Positions 35,616-44,115 of a DNA stretch of 64,000 nt are shown here, one piece after another. Location: the NCBI GenBank assembly GCA_910577685.1, contig CAJTOH010000005.1, forward strand, positions 62,001-126,000. The letters run 5' to 3'. A program made the translations under genes and the position numbers. Below the pieces are notes generated by a model, which did not search any database, was not told the origin of the DNA, and was given only the letters and a program-made list of their open reading frames with translations. Source of the stretch: an uncultured Dorea sp. GTDB lineage: Bacteria > Bacillota > Clostridia > Lachnospirales > Lachnospiraceae. Each line of letters starts with the position of its first letter. The first letter of the stretch is position 1.

Positions 35616-35765
35616 GGAATCTCCACTCCTAAGATAAGTATATATCCTATCATATGCGTAGAATGGAGATATGTGCCGGATTAGTCGTTGAGAGCGCGGT
35701 AGGCGTCATACCCATTACTGTTCAGTTACTGTTCACTCCACGGCCAGTAACTCTTTACTAAAATC

Positions 35766-35794
35766 TTGAAAACAATGCTTAACCATGTTAGTAT
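35766..35794 (+). promoter_or_regulatory. promoter of the ParA-like pair
   Basis: TTGAAA (35766-35771) and TAGTAT (35789-35794) are separated by 17 bp, about 60 bp before the ParA start. Just upstream, at about 35718-35738, TTACTGTTCA is repeated in tandem. Confidence 0.5.
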
Positions 35795-35851
35795 ATATTC
35801 AAAGAGAAAATGTAAGGTTGATATACCATTTAAAGTGTAAGAGGTATATTA

Positions 35852-36757
35852 ATGAACAAAAAATCAGATACTAAGATAATATTTGTTGGAAATTACAAAG
35901 GCGGTGTTGGCAAGACAACAAGTGTATTAAATTTTGCGGGAATTTTTTCACAAGAAAATAATAAAAATTATCCTGACAGAAAAAACAGAGTTTTAGTTCT
36001 GGATATTGACCCTCAAAGTTCACTGAGTGAAATTTTAGTTCATAAGAGTGAAAAAAAGACATTGAGCGAACTCAACGAAAGCGAAACATTAAATTATATA
36101 TTTGACCTGAATATTTCTAAGATAGAAAAATATCCTAATATAGTCGTAACGTTCGGCAAAAACATGATTAAAACTTGCGAATCATTTGATTTCATACCGT
36201 CAAGCCTTTTTTATCCTGATAACAAGGGATTAGATACATTGGCTATCCGGATGAAAGACGATATCCAATATCTTTCTATACTAAAGGAATTTGTTGATAC
36301 GATCAAAGATGATTACGATTATATTATCATTGATTGTCCGCCTGCAAATAACCTGATAACAAGATCCGCGTTTTTAATGTCAGATTATTATATTATCCCT
36401 ACTATCCTAGACGGACTCAGCACTAACGGCGTCATACATTATATTAACACTGTAAATGAAATTTATGATAGGTATTGCTACCACAGCGAAGACGCCCGAT
36501 TAATGAGGCATTACTTTGGCGATAAGCCAATACTTTTGGGCATATTTTTTAATTTAATACGTGGGCAGGTAAATTACGGAACTGCACAGGGCGATTTAAA
36601 AAACTCCTTAAAAGAAGCCCGTTATGAGGACGTCTGTATATTTGAAACTATTGTAAATAATTACATTTCAATCGCCAGAGATACACAAAACGGAGATGTT
36701 TGCATAAGCAAAGATGATTTTAAAAATATTGCTAAAGAAATCCTTAAGAAGCTCTAA
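35852..36757 (+). CDS. orphan ParA-family ATPase
   Basis: The 301-aa protein has the deviant Walker A KGGVGKTT (residues 17-24), DIDPQSS as motif A' and a DYIIIDCPP switch region, which define ParA/Soj ATPases that segregate DNA or position cargo. It is AT-richer than the neighbours and stands with one small downstream gene on the plus strand among minus-strand genes. That suggests a laterally acquired piece, for example from a plasmid or phage. No ParB or replication protein is visible. The ribosome binding site AAGAGG is upstream. Confidence 0.87.
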   Translation: MNKKSDTKIIFVGNYKGGVGKTTSVLNFAGIFSQENNKNYPDRKNRVLVLDIDPQSSLSEILVHKSEKKTLSELNESETLNYIFDLNISKIEKYPNIVVTFGKNMIKTCESFDFIPSSLFYPDNKGLDTLAIRMKDDIQYLSILKEFVDTIKDDYDYIIIDCPPANNLITRSAFLMSDYYIIPTILDGLSTNGVIHYINTVNEIYDRYCYHSEDARLMRHYFGDKPILLGIFFNLIRGQVNYGTAQGDLKNSLKEARYEDVCIFETIVNNYISIARDTQNGDVCISKDDFKNIAKEILKKL

Positions 36758-36791
36758 ATACATACAATACGTCAGAAAGGAGTGGTTTCGT

Positions 36792-37229
36792 ATGTATTTA
36801 ACAAAAGAAAATATTACCATCCTTAATGAAGTTATTACAAATATTAACAATTTGGATACCGAGGAAGAGAAGACGACTTTTTTAAATAACTCCGTAGAAG
36901 ATGTTTCACTATTATTAGGCACATTGAAGAGCCTAAACAAAAGTAAACTTCCTAAGGCCCATAAGAAGCATGTACAGCCGGCAGAAGCAGCCAAAAAGGT
37001 GTTTGATGAGACGATAATATCTGATATTTTTTCCGAAAAAGATGATAGGGTTATTATAGCGGAATATTCCATGGCTGATTTAAAGGCAATGTACCAATCC
37101 ATATACAAAAAAAAGCCGCTTTCTAACAGCAAGAAGCAGGATATCATAAATACTCTCAGATGTAGATTTTATACCAGAGACAGGGCAAAAGCTTTTGCTT
37201 CTCTGGCAGAAGACCGGGAAAGAAGATGA
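36792..37229 (+). CDS. small partner protein of the ParA-like ATPase
   Basis: The 145-aa protein begins 34 bp after the ParA gene with AGAAAGGAG upstream of the ATG at 36792. It is helical, with a Lys-rich middle and a C-terminal segment (LSNSKKQDIINTLRCRF) that recalls SAP-like or DNA-binding helices. By position it could be the ParB-like adaptor of the pair, but no ParB domain is recognised. Function unknown. Confidence 0.7.
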   Translation: MYLTKENITILNEVITNINNLDTEEEKTTFLNNSVEDVSLLLGTLKSLNKSKLPKAHKKHVQPAEAAKKVFDETIISDIFSEKDDRVIIAEYSMADLKAMYQSIYKKKPLSNSKKQDIINTLRCRFYTRDRAKAFASLAEDRERR

Positions 37230-37253
37230 CTCTTATTTTATGCAAGATCACTT

Positions 37254-37306
37254 AAACGGATAGAGGCAGATGATTTGTTCATCTGCCTCTATCGCTATTT
37301 CCGTTT
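37254..37306. terminator. bidirectional terminator between ParA pair and V-ATPase operon
   Basis: A perfect 15-bp stem (37259-37273 with 37279-37293) has a 5-base loop, and an outer AAACGGA/TCCGTTT pair (37254-37260, 37300-37306) flanks it; TTTTT follows on the plus strand. It separates two convergent operons. Confidence 0.88.
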
Positions 37307-37966
37307 TTATTCTTTCTCACTATAATGATGCGCTTCCTCCAGCATCATATCTTTTACTTTCATCAGACGAATTTGTGAGCTTCTTTCGTTCTCATCCAGC
37401 TTCATCGTGATATACTTGATTGTTGCCTGAGCTTCCGGGATTGTCACATGCTCCAATGCATTTACACGGCGTCTGGTCTTTTCAATCTCAGCCGCCATAA
37501 GCTGGCATGCTTTCTCTGTCTCCGCAAGTTTCAGCATATCCGGCAGGATATCTGCCAGAGATTTTACGGCACCATCCAAATCACTGGATGTAAATGCAAA
37601 ACCATATGAGTAGATATCGTTCGCATCCGCAGTCCTTGTCTTTGTCTCAAAGACAGGAATATTAACGCTCATGACGTTCTTCTGTCCCACCTCAAGATTG
37701 ACTTCCTGCTTCGGTGTCATAAGTGCTGTATTCAGTGTCGCCTCGTCCATTCCGGCCTTGGCAATGACAAAGTTCTTATTTGCAGAGAGGATTCCGGCTT
37801 CTACTTTCTGGCGAAGCGCCATATTCTCCTTAACCAGGTCTAAAAACTGACGCATCAGCTCATCACGTTTGTCCTTTAAGAGTTTATGTCCTCTTCTGGC
37901 TGTGACGAGTTTCCTCTTGGTCTTCGTCAGCTCCATACGGGTAGGAGTTATCTGTTTAGATGCCAT
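37307..37966 (-). CDS. ntpD: V-type ATP synthase subunit D (central stalk)
   Basis: The 219-aa protein begins with PTRMELTKTKRKLVTARRGHKLLKDKRDEL, given here only as its start PTRMELTKTK, the typical N-terminus of V/A-ATPase subunit D. It is a long helical rotor shaft inside the A3B3 head. It is the last gene of the operon, separated from ntpB by 527 bp that contain repeats and a 16-codon mini-ORF. AAGGAGG overlapping the mini-ORF stop serves as its ribosome binding site. Confidence 0.95.
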   Translation of the reverse strand: MASKQITPTRMELTKTKRKLVTARRGHKLLKDKRDELMRQFLDLVKENMALRQKVEAGILSANKNFVIAKAGMDEATLNTALMTPKQEVNLEVGQKNVMSVNIPVFETKTRTADANDIYSYGFAFTSSDLDGAVKSLADILPDMLKLAETEKACQLMAAEIEKTRRRVNALEHVTIPEAQATIKYITMKLDENERSSQIRLMKVKDMMLEEAHHYSEKE

Positions 37967-37978
37967 TTATATGCCTCC

Positions 37979-38029
37979 TTATATTTGCAGCTTAGCGAGG
38001 TTCTTTCTAGCCTTAGCTGCATAATACAT
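37979..38029 (-). CDS. 16-codon mini-ORF before ntpD
   Basis: This 16-residue ORF reads MYYAAKARKNLAKLQI and ends in TAA that overlaps the AAGGAGG of ntpD. A paralogous 16-codon ORF with the same position relative to the next gene precedes ntpE (43565-43615). Codon changes such as AGA/CGG for Arg and CTG/TTG for Leu between the two keep the amino acid, which argues for translation. It may be a coupling leader peptide. Its own ribosome binding site is weak. Confidence 0.45.
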   Translation of the reverse strand: MYYAAKARKNLAKLQI

Positions 38030-38084
38030 CTCGCCGGCTTGGTGAAGTTTCTCGGACCTGGCGGCGCAGATGTTACAGTTTTAA

Positions 38085-38436
38085 CCATGGCAGCTCGATT
38101 CTGCTTTGCTTCTTCTTGCTGTGGGCTTATGCCTTACATATTGGGCGTTCCCGCCATGACAGTTCGATTCCGCTTCGCTTCATCTCGCTTCGGGCTTTGC
38201 CCTTTGCATTTTGTTGGGGAGTCCCGCCATGCCAGTTCGATTCTGCTTCGCTTCATCTCACTGCGGGCTTTGCCCTTTGCATTTTGTTGGGGAGTCCCGC
38301 CATGCCAGTTCGATTCCGCTTCGCTTCATCTCACTGCGGGCTGACGCCCTATGCATGTTTTGGGAAGTTCCCGCCATGACAGTTCGATTCCGCTCCGCTT
38401 CATCTCACTGCGGGCTGACGCCCTATGCATCTGCAT
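38085..38436. repeat. five 73-bp tandem repeats inside the V-ATPase operon
   Basis: Units begin at 38085, 38154, 38227, 38300 and 38374 (69, 73, 73, 74 and about 63 bp). Most carry GGGC-NNN(N)-GCCC, a short stem-loop; units 2 to 5 are closest to each other. They lie between ntpB and ntpD where other genomes have little space. Plus-strand frames through them are Cys/Phe/Ser-rich and are taken as non-coding. Confidence 0.9.
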
Positions 38437-38486
38437 AAAAACAGTCATTTGTATGCAAGCATACATGCCTGTTTTTACACAGATGC
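38427..38486. other. 60-bp extended stem-loop after ntpB
   Basis: Three nested arms pair: GCATCTG/CAGATGC (38427-38433, 38480-38486), TAAAAACAG/CTGTTTTTA (38436-38444, 38469-38477) and TGTATGC/GCATACA (38450-38456, 38459-38465). It begins 8 bp after the ntpB stop codon. Stem strength and internal U-runs suggest an attenuator, processing site or partial terminator that lowers ntpD expression relative to ntpB. Confidence 0.75.
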
Positions 38487-38493
38487 GCATGGC

Positions 38494-39867
38494 TTACTGC
38501 TTACCATAATATTCATCTAAGAACTTGTCGTCGATACGTTTCAGCTCTGCTCTTGGCAGCATGGACAAGAGTTTCCAGCCGATTGACAGTGTCTCTTCGA
38601 TAGACCTGTCGTTTGTATATCCCTGAGAAACGTATTCTTTCTCAAAAGCCTCGGCAAATTCTGCATATTTAAGGTCAATCTCGGTAAGAGCCGCCTCGCC
38701 AAGGATGGTCATAAGCTCTTTCGCGTCCTTACCACGGGAGTAAGCTGCAAATAACTGGTTCATGGTATTTGCGTGGTCTGCCCTTGTCTTGCCCTCTCCG
38801 ATACCTTTATCTTTCAGACGTGAAAGTGAAGGTAGTACGTCGATTGGCGGCTGCAGGCCTTTACGGTACAGCTCACGGCTTAAGATTACCTGTCCCTCTG
38901 TGATGTATCCGGTAAGGTCAGGAATCGGGTGCGTCTTATCGTCTTCCGGCATGGTCAGGATCGGAATCATAGTGATACTACCGTTCTTTCCTCTCTGACG
39001 TCCGGCTCTCTCATACATGGTCGCAAGGTCAGTGTACATATATCCAGGATATCCACGGCGTCCTGGAACCTCTTTCTTAGCGGCGGAAATCTCACGAAGA
39101 GCGTCCGCATAATTCGTAATATCAGTCAGGATAACCAGTACGTGCATATCCTTCTCAAAAGCAAGGTACTCAGCCGCGGTCAGCGCCATACGAGGAGTAG
39201 AGATACGCTCTACCGCCGGGTCATTCGCCAGGTTGATAAACAGGACTGTCCTGTCGATAGCTCCCGTCTCCTTAAAGGACTCAATAAAGTAGTTGGATTC
39301 CTCGAAGGTAATACCCATGGCAGCAAATACAACGGCAAAGTTCTCGTCTGTCCCGCGAACCTTCGCCTGTCTTGCAATCTGAGCCGCAAGCTGTGAGTGT
39401 GGCAGACCAGAACAGGAGAAAATAGGCAGCTTCTGTCCACGTACCAGAGTGTTCAGTCCGTCGATAGCGGACACACCCGTCTGGATAAACTCTTCAGGGT
39501 ATACGCGGGCTGCCGGATTCATAGGCAGACCGTTAATATCTCTTCTCTCCTCCGGAAGAATCTCCGGACCTTCGTCAATGGGACGTCCCAATCCGTCAAA
39601 GACACGGCCCAGCATATCTCCGGATACTCCAAGCTCCATGCTCCGTCCAAGGAAACGTACTTTACTGTTACTCAAGTTGATACCGGCAGCATTCTCGTAG
39701 AGCTGTACGACAACATCCTCTCCATCTACCTCCAGTACCTTACAACGACGCTTCTCGCCGCTGGCAAGCTCGATTTCTCCAAGCTCGTCGAATGCGACGC
39801 CTTCTACGCCTTTTACCATCATAAGCGGTCCGGCAACTTCCTGTATGGTTCTATACTCTTTTGGCAT
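38494..39867 (-). CDS. ntpB: V-type ATP synthase subunit B
   Basis: The 457-aa protein is the non-catalytic nucleotide-binding subunit of the V-ATPase head. It shows the B-subunit sequences FSCSGLPHSQLAAQIARQ in place of a P-loop, and REISAAKKEVPGRRGYPGY. It starts 2 bp before the ntpA stop region ends, with AAGGAGG upstream, and alternates with NtpA in the hexamer. It is followed by a large stem-loop rather than directly by ntpD. Confidence 0.97.
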   Translation of the reverse strand: MPKEYRTIQEVAGPLMMVKGVEGVAFDELGEIELASGEKRRCKVLEVDGEDVVVQLYENAAGINLSNSKVRFLGRSMELGVSGDMLGRVFDGLGRPIDEGPEILPEERRDINGLPMNPAARVYPEEFIQTGVSAIDGLNTLVRGQKLPIFSCSGLPHSQLAAQIARQAKVRGTDENFAVVFAAMGITFEESNYFIESFKETGAIDRTVLFINLANDPAVERISTPRMALTAAEYLAFEKDMHVLVILTDITNYADALREISAAKKEVPGRRGYPGYMYTDLATMYERAGRQRGKNGSITMIPILTMPEDDKTHPIPDLTGYITEGQVILSRELYRKGLQPPIDVLPSLSRLKDKGIGEGKTRADHANTMNQLFAAYSRGKDAKELMTILGEAALTEIDLKYAEFAEAFEKEYVSQGYTNDRSIEETLSIGWKLLSMLPRAELKRIDDKFLDEYYGKQ

Positions 39868-39869
39868 AA

Positions 39870-41639
39870 TTAGAAGTCCTCCTTCCCAAACGCACCAGCA
39901 ACCTCTGCGCTTAATTCATTCATAATCTTCTCGTATTCTGCCTCGATATTCTCTGCCGTCGTATATTTATAACGGCCGATACGCTCTCTAACGTCCATTC
40001 CAAGAAGAACCTTCATGGATGCGCCCTTTGAAAGCGCTTCTGTCGCCTGCTCATAGAACGCAAGAACCAGCTTCATCATCAAATACTGCTTTCTAAGCGG
40101 TGTATAAGTATCTACCTCATGGAAAGAGTTCTGATGCAGGAAGTCCTCACGGATAGAGCGTGCCGCTTCCATCTTCAGACGGTCTCCAGGCGACAGCGCG
40201 TCCATACCTACCATCTGCACGATTTCTTCCAATGCAGCCTCTTCTGTCAGAAGGCTCATCATCTTCTGGCGTCCTTCCATCCAGTCCTCAGATACGGTTC
40301 CATTGAACCAGCCCTGCATATTATCCAGATACAGTGAGTAACTGGTCAGCCAGTTAATTGCCGGGAAATGTCTCTTGTATGCCAGAGCCGCATCCAGTCC
40401 CCAGAATACCTTAACGATACGCAAGGTAGCCTGAGATACAGGCTCAGAAGTATCACCACCCGGAGGAGATACCGCACCGATTACAGACAGCGCGCCTTCT
40501 CTTGCATCTTTACCAAGGGAAACCACACGGCCTGCTCTCTCGTAGAACTCTGCCAGACGGGAACCAAGGTATGCAGGATAACCTTCCTCACCAGGCATCT
40601 CTTCCAGACGTCCTGACATCTCACGGAGCGCCTCTGCCCAACGTGATGTAGAGTCTGCCATCAGCGCTACAGAATATCCCATGTCACGGAAATACTCTGC
40701 GATTGTAATACCCGTGTAAATAGACGCCTCTCGTGCCGCAAAAGGCATATCGGAGGTATTGGCGATCAGAACGGTTCTCTCCATCAAGGAACGTCCTGTC
40801 TTCGGGTCTTTCAATTCCGGGAACTCATTCAGAACGTCCGTCATCTCATTTCCACGCTCACCACAACCAATATATACTACGATGTCAGCCTCAGCCCACT
40901 TTGCAAGCTGATGCTGGATAACTGTTTTACCACTTCCGAATGGTCCTGGAACGGCCGCAACACCGCCCTTTGCAATCGGGAAGAACATGTCAACGACTCT
41001 CTGGCCTGTAACAAGGGGAGCATCCAGAGGAAGCTTCTTCACATATGGACGTCCTTTACGAACCGGCCATCTCTGCATCATGGTAAGCTCTTTGTCGCCA
41101 TCCTTGGTCGTAACTACCGCTACAACCTCTTCCACTGTGAAATCTCCGGACTTAATCTCCTTCACTTTACCGGATACTCCGTAGGGAACCATAATTTTCT
41201 GCTCAACTACCTGAGTCTCCTGTACCGTACCGAGTACGTCGCCTGCTTCTACTTCGTCTCCGACCTTTGCAACCGGAACGAAAGTCCACTTCTTATCTCT
41301 CTTCAGGGAAGCAACCTCAACACCACGCTGAAGGTTATTTCCTGAAATCTTCATAATATCATCAAGAGGACGCTGAATCCCGTCATAAATACTTGTGATA
41401 AGGCCAGGTCCAAGTTCAACGGACATAGGCGCGCCTGTAGATTCTACCGGCTCGCCAGGTCCAAGACCTGATGTCTCCTCATATACCTGGATAGACGCCT
41501 CATCCCCATGCATCTCGATGATCTCTCCAATCAGACGCCGCTCGCTGACACGTACAACGTCAGACATGTTCGCATCACGCATACCGGATGCGATGACCAG
41601 CGGTCCTGCTACTTTTTTAATCGTACCTGTACTACTCAT
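39870..41639 (-). CDS. ntpA: V-type ATP synthase catalytic subunit A
   Basis: The 589-aa protein has the P-loop GPFGSGKTVIQHQLAK (about residues 230-245), the long A-subunit insertion before it, and SRWAEALREMSGRLEEMPGE. It hydrolyses or makes ATP in the soluble head. Length is normal for the family. It sits between the subunit F and B genes as in Enterococcus hirae. Confidence 0.97.
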   Translation of the reverse strand: MSSTGTIKKVAGPLVIASGMRDANMSDVVRVSERRLIGEIIEMHGDEASIQVYEETSGLGPGEPVESTGAPMSVELGPGLITSIYDGIQRPLDDIMKISGNNLQRGVEVASLKRDKKWTFVPVAKVGDEVEAGDVLGTVQETQVVEQKIMVPYGVSGKVKEIKSGDFTVEEVVAVVTTKDGDKELTMMQRWPVRKGRPYVKKLPLDAPLVTGQRVVDMFFPIAKGGVAAVPGPFGSGKTVIQHQLAKWAEADIVVYIGCGERGNEMTDVLNEFPELKDPKTGRSLMERTVLIANTSDMPFAAREASIYTGITIAEYFRDMGYSVALMADSTSRWAEALREMSGRLEEMPGEEGYPAYLGSRLAEFYERAGRVVSLGKDAREGALSVIGAVSPPGGDTSEPVSQATLRIVKVFWGLDAALAYKRHFPAINWLTSYSLYLDNMQGWFNGTVSEDWMEGRQKMMSLLTEEAALEEIVQMVGMDALSPGDRLKMEAARSIREDFLHQNSFHEVDTYTPLRKQYLMMKLVLAFYEQATEALSKGASMKVLLGMDVRERIGRYKYTTAENIEAEYEKIMNELSAEVAGAFGKEDF

Positions 41640-41664
41640 TGGAACGAATCACCTCTTTCTTCAT

Positions 41665-41985
41665 TTACTGTTGTGAAAATACGATATCTGAGCCTACGGC
41701 AATCTCCACCGATTTCTTGACTCCTGCAACTCCCGCTCCGGTATTGCCCGCAATACCTGGAATCTGGATAATCGCCGGAGTGAGCTGCTCCTGATATCTC
41801 CCTATCTCATGTTTCAGCTCTGCCGCCCACTTCTCCGTAATATAGATTACCCCATATTTGCCAGAGGCGAGCCGTGAAAGCTTCTCTGCCGCTTCTTCCC
41901 GGGTACTTACTGGGAATGTGTCAAGACCCAGCGTCGCGAACCCATAGATACTGTCATAGTCGCCTAATACTGCAATCCTATACAT
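41665..41985 (-). CDS. ntpG: V-type ATP synthase subunit F
   Basis: The 106-aa protein starts MYRIAVLGDYDSIYGFATLG, the typical subunit F beginning (Rossmann-like domain), and ends with a short helix that contacts the central stalk. It overlaps the end of the subunit C gene by 8 bp, a sign of coupled translation. Confidence 0.93.
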   Translation of the reverse strand: MYRIAVLGDYDSIYGFATLGLDTFPVSTREEAAEKLSRLASGKYGVIYITEKWAAELKHEIGRYQEQLTPAIIQIPGIAGNTGAGVAGVKKSVEIAVGSDIVFSQQ

Positions 41986-42946
41986 ACATCTCCCTTACCC
42001 TTTCCCGGATTGAATCATCGGGTAAATCATTTAATTTCCCGGAAAGTATGATTCGTACCGTTTTAATCTCATTCTGTCTTGCAATTACATAGGCCACTAC
42101 CGGTCCTATGGTAAATGCATTATATTTCTGCGTACTGATCGTCTGGATGATACGGTTGTCGCACCAACGCTCAAATGCTGACGGAGAATCGGCAAGCGCC
42201 TCTGCCCCTTCTGCATAAGCAGTTCCAGTAAGATACTCCCGAATCGAATCCTGACCGCTAAGCGCCGCCTTGGATAACTGATCCACGCTGATACTGCTGC
42301 ATTCAGCCATCGCCCGCTTCATAAATTCTATTGATTTCGCGGTTTTCTGTGAACGCACTGCAATCTTGATGTCGGCAACTGCTACCGTAGACTCCGCATA
42401 ATCACGGATAATCGGCGCTTTCGACGCTTTTCCGGCCGCATAGACTGCATCAAGCGCTGCCTTGTCGATAATCACATCGCACAACTGCCCGTCCCTGGTA
42501 TGAAGAAGCGCCTCATATGCTTCTTCTGCCGCATGCTGCATACTCGCCGGAAGCTTTCCAAAGTTCTTCTCTTCGATGATCTCTATCATCTCTTTACCGG
42601 AAATCTCCACATCATCATAGAAGATATGGCGTCCGCTGTCGCTCGTACACACTTCCTTGATTGCGGCCTTCAGGTTATGGAAAAGTTTCGGATAAGAAAG
42701 GACTGCAAAATTATCCATATCGATGGACAACTCTTTTACAACCTCCCAGATCTTTTCCTCTTCCCTTGTCAGTATCGCCTCCGCATTTCCCGAGGTTTCA
42801 CTGTCGCCCCATCCACGCTCCTCCAAGAACTGCAGGCACTGCCCATAGTCCTGGCATGCGATTAGTTGGTCAATGACAGCATTCGAGAACAGAGACACCT
42901 CCAAAGCACGTATGCGCGCAACCGCGTAGGTATATTGTTCACTCAT
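41978..42946 (-). CDS. ntpC: V-type ATP synthase subunit C
   Basis: The 322-aa helical protein belongs to the V0D/AC39 family (YTYAVARIRALE at the N-terminus, repeated three-helix units). It links the rotor ring to the central stalk. AGGAGG precedes the ATG; 9 bp separate it from subunit E. Confidence 0.92.
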   Translation of the reverse strand: MSEQYTYAVARIRALEVSLFSNAVIDQLIACQDYGQCLQFLEERGWGDSETSGNAEAILTREEEKIWEVVKELSIDMDNFAVLSYPKLFHNLKAAIKEVCTSDSGRHIFYDDVEISGKEMIEIIEEKNFGKLPASMQHAAEEAYEALLHTRDGQLCDVIIDKAALDAVYAAGKASKAPIIRDYAESTVAVADIKIAVRSQKTAKSIEFMKRAMAECSSISVDQLSKAALSGQDSIREYLTGTAYAEGAEALADSPSAFERWCDNRIIQTISTQKYNAFTIGPVVAYVIARQNEIKTVRIILSGKLNDLPDDSIRERVREMYV

Positions 42947-42955
42947 CAGCGCCTC

Positions 42956-43549
42956 CTACGAAAATAACATACGATGAACCTTATCTGACAATTCATCTCT
43001 CTTAGCATCAAACATTGCCCTCAATGTGCAGTTCTCTTCAATACCGCCATAGACAAGGACGAAGCCATTCTCAATATTCTTTCCTTCCTTGGATACCTTG
43101 AGGCTTCCGCCATTGGCTTTCGCACTCTTCTCTACTTCTTTGTCAAATCCTGCCGGCATCCTTTTAAGATCGGCAGATGAGAAGAAGATCTCTCCCTCCT
43201 GTGCCAGCGCATATTTGCCGAGCAGTTTAAGGATCATGTCAAAATATTCCTTGTCACCAAATCCTGCCACTGTCTCATAAGCCTTTTCAAGCACCGCCGC
43301 GATCATCTCCTGCTTTGCGCCAAGAATCTTCGTTCTGCGCTGCAGGTCGATGGATGATACGACACGGTCCTTATAGTTAGCCACTTGCGCTGCTGATTTT
43401 TTGGAGATGCTGCTCTGTCTCTTCTCGGCCTCTGCCTTCGCGTCGCCCAGAATCGCTTCTGCCTCAGCATTCGCTTTCGCTGTCTTTGCGTCAGCAGCCG
43501 CCTTCGCTTCATTCAGGATCTGACTTTTCATCTTATCTAATCCAGCCAT
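42956..43549 (-). CDS. ntpE: V-type ATP synthase subunit E (peripheral stalk)
   Basis: The 197-aa protein has an Ala/Lys/Glu-rich N-terminal coiled coil (AKAAADAKTAKANAEAEAIL) and a globular C-terminal domain ending in DELSDKVHRMLF. With subunit G/H it forms the peripheral stalk. It is preceded by a 16-codon mini-ORF whose stop overlaps the AGGAGGAG site. Confidence 0.92.
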   Translation of the reverse strand: MAGLDKMKSQILNEAKAAADAKTAKANAEAEAILGDAKAEAEKRQSSISKKSAAQVANYKDRVVSSIDLQRRTKILGAKQEMIAAVLEKAYETVAGFGDKEYFDMILKLLGKYALAQEGEIFFSSADLKRMPAGFDKEVEKSAKANGGSLKVSKEGKNIENGFVLVYGGIEENCTLRAMFDAKRDELSDKVHRMLFS

Positions 43550-43564
43550 AGCTATTTGCTCCTC

Positions 43565-43615
43565 CTATACTTGCAACTTAGCGAGGTTCTCCCGCGCCGC
43601 AGTCGCATGATACAC
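43565..43615 (-). CDS. 16-codon mini-ORF before ntpE
   Basis: A GTG-started ORF reads (M)YHATAARENLAKLQV and ends in TAG overlapping the AGGAGG of ntpE; AAAGGAAAT lies before its start. It matches the mini-ORF before ntpD in length, position and 9 of the 15 residues after the start, with further conservative changes. It could be a translational-coupling leader or a tiny subunit. Confidence 0.45.
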   Translation of the reverse strand: MYHATAARENLAKLQV

Positions 43616-43629
43616 ATTTCCTTTACCTA

Positions 43630-44115
43630 TTAGATCTGTACTGCGTTTACGGCCAGGATAGAAATCAGAAGTGCAAGGATTGCGTATGTCTCAACCATCG
43701 CCGGGAACAGCATAGCTTTACCGAACTGCTCTGGCTTCTTAGCTACGATACCGATAGAAGCTGCAGATGTCATTCCCTGATACTTACCGGAAATCAGACC
43801 AACGATACCGATTGGCATACAAGCTGCCAGGATCAGAAGTCCTGTCTCAGGAGATAACGTAGCTGCGCCGCCGCCAAGAAGTCCAACCTTAGACAAAGTA
43901 ATAAATCCAACCAACAGACCATAGATACCCTGTGTACCTGGAAGAAGCTGCATAATCAGAACCTTTGCAAATTTGCTTGGGTCTTCTGTTACAACTCCTG
44001 CCGCTGCCTGACCTGCGACGCCAACTCCGATTGCTGAGCCTGCTCCTGCGAGAAATACTGCTACTGCTGCGCCAAGTAACGCATAAACAAGTCCTAAATT
44101 ACTCCAAATACTCAT
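43630..44115 (-). CDS. ntpK: V-type ATP synthase subunit K (rotor ring)
   Basis: The 161-aa protein has four membrane helices in two duplicated hairpins. LPGTQGIYG in the first, YQGM and VETYAIL in the second match the Thr, Gln, Gln and Glu that bind Na+ in Enterococcus hirae NtpK, so a sodium-translocating ATPase is likely. It overlaps the end of ntpI by 4 bp (ATGA). Confidence 0.95.
   Translation of the reverse strand: MSIWSNLGLVYALLGAAVAVFLAGAGSAIGVGVAGQAAAGVVTEDPSKFAKVLIMQLLPGTQGIYGLLVGFITLSKVGLLGGGAATLSPETGLLILAACMPIGIVGLISGKYQGMTSAASIGIVAKKPEQFGKAMLFPAMVETYAILALLISILAVNAVQI

Noticed and set aside
38085..38436. CRISPR-like appearance of the 73-bp repeats
   Set aside because: Units are adjacent without spacers, the repeated part is the entire unit, and no cas gene is near.
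38116..38438. Plus-strand ORFs across the 73-bp repeats
   Set aside because: They exist in several frames because the repeat is free of stops, lack ribosome binding sites and oppose the operon.
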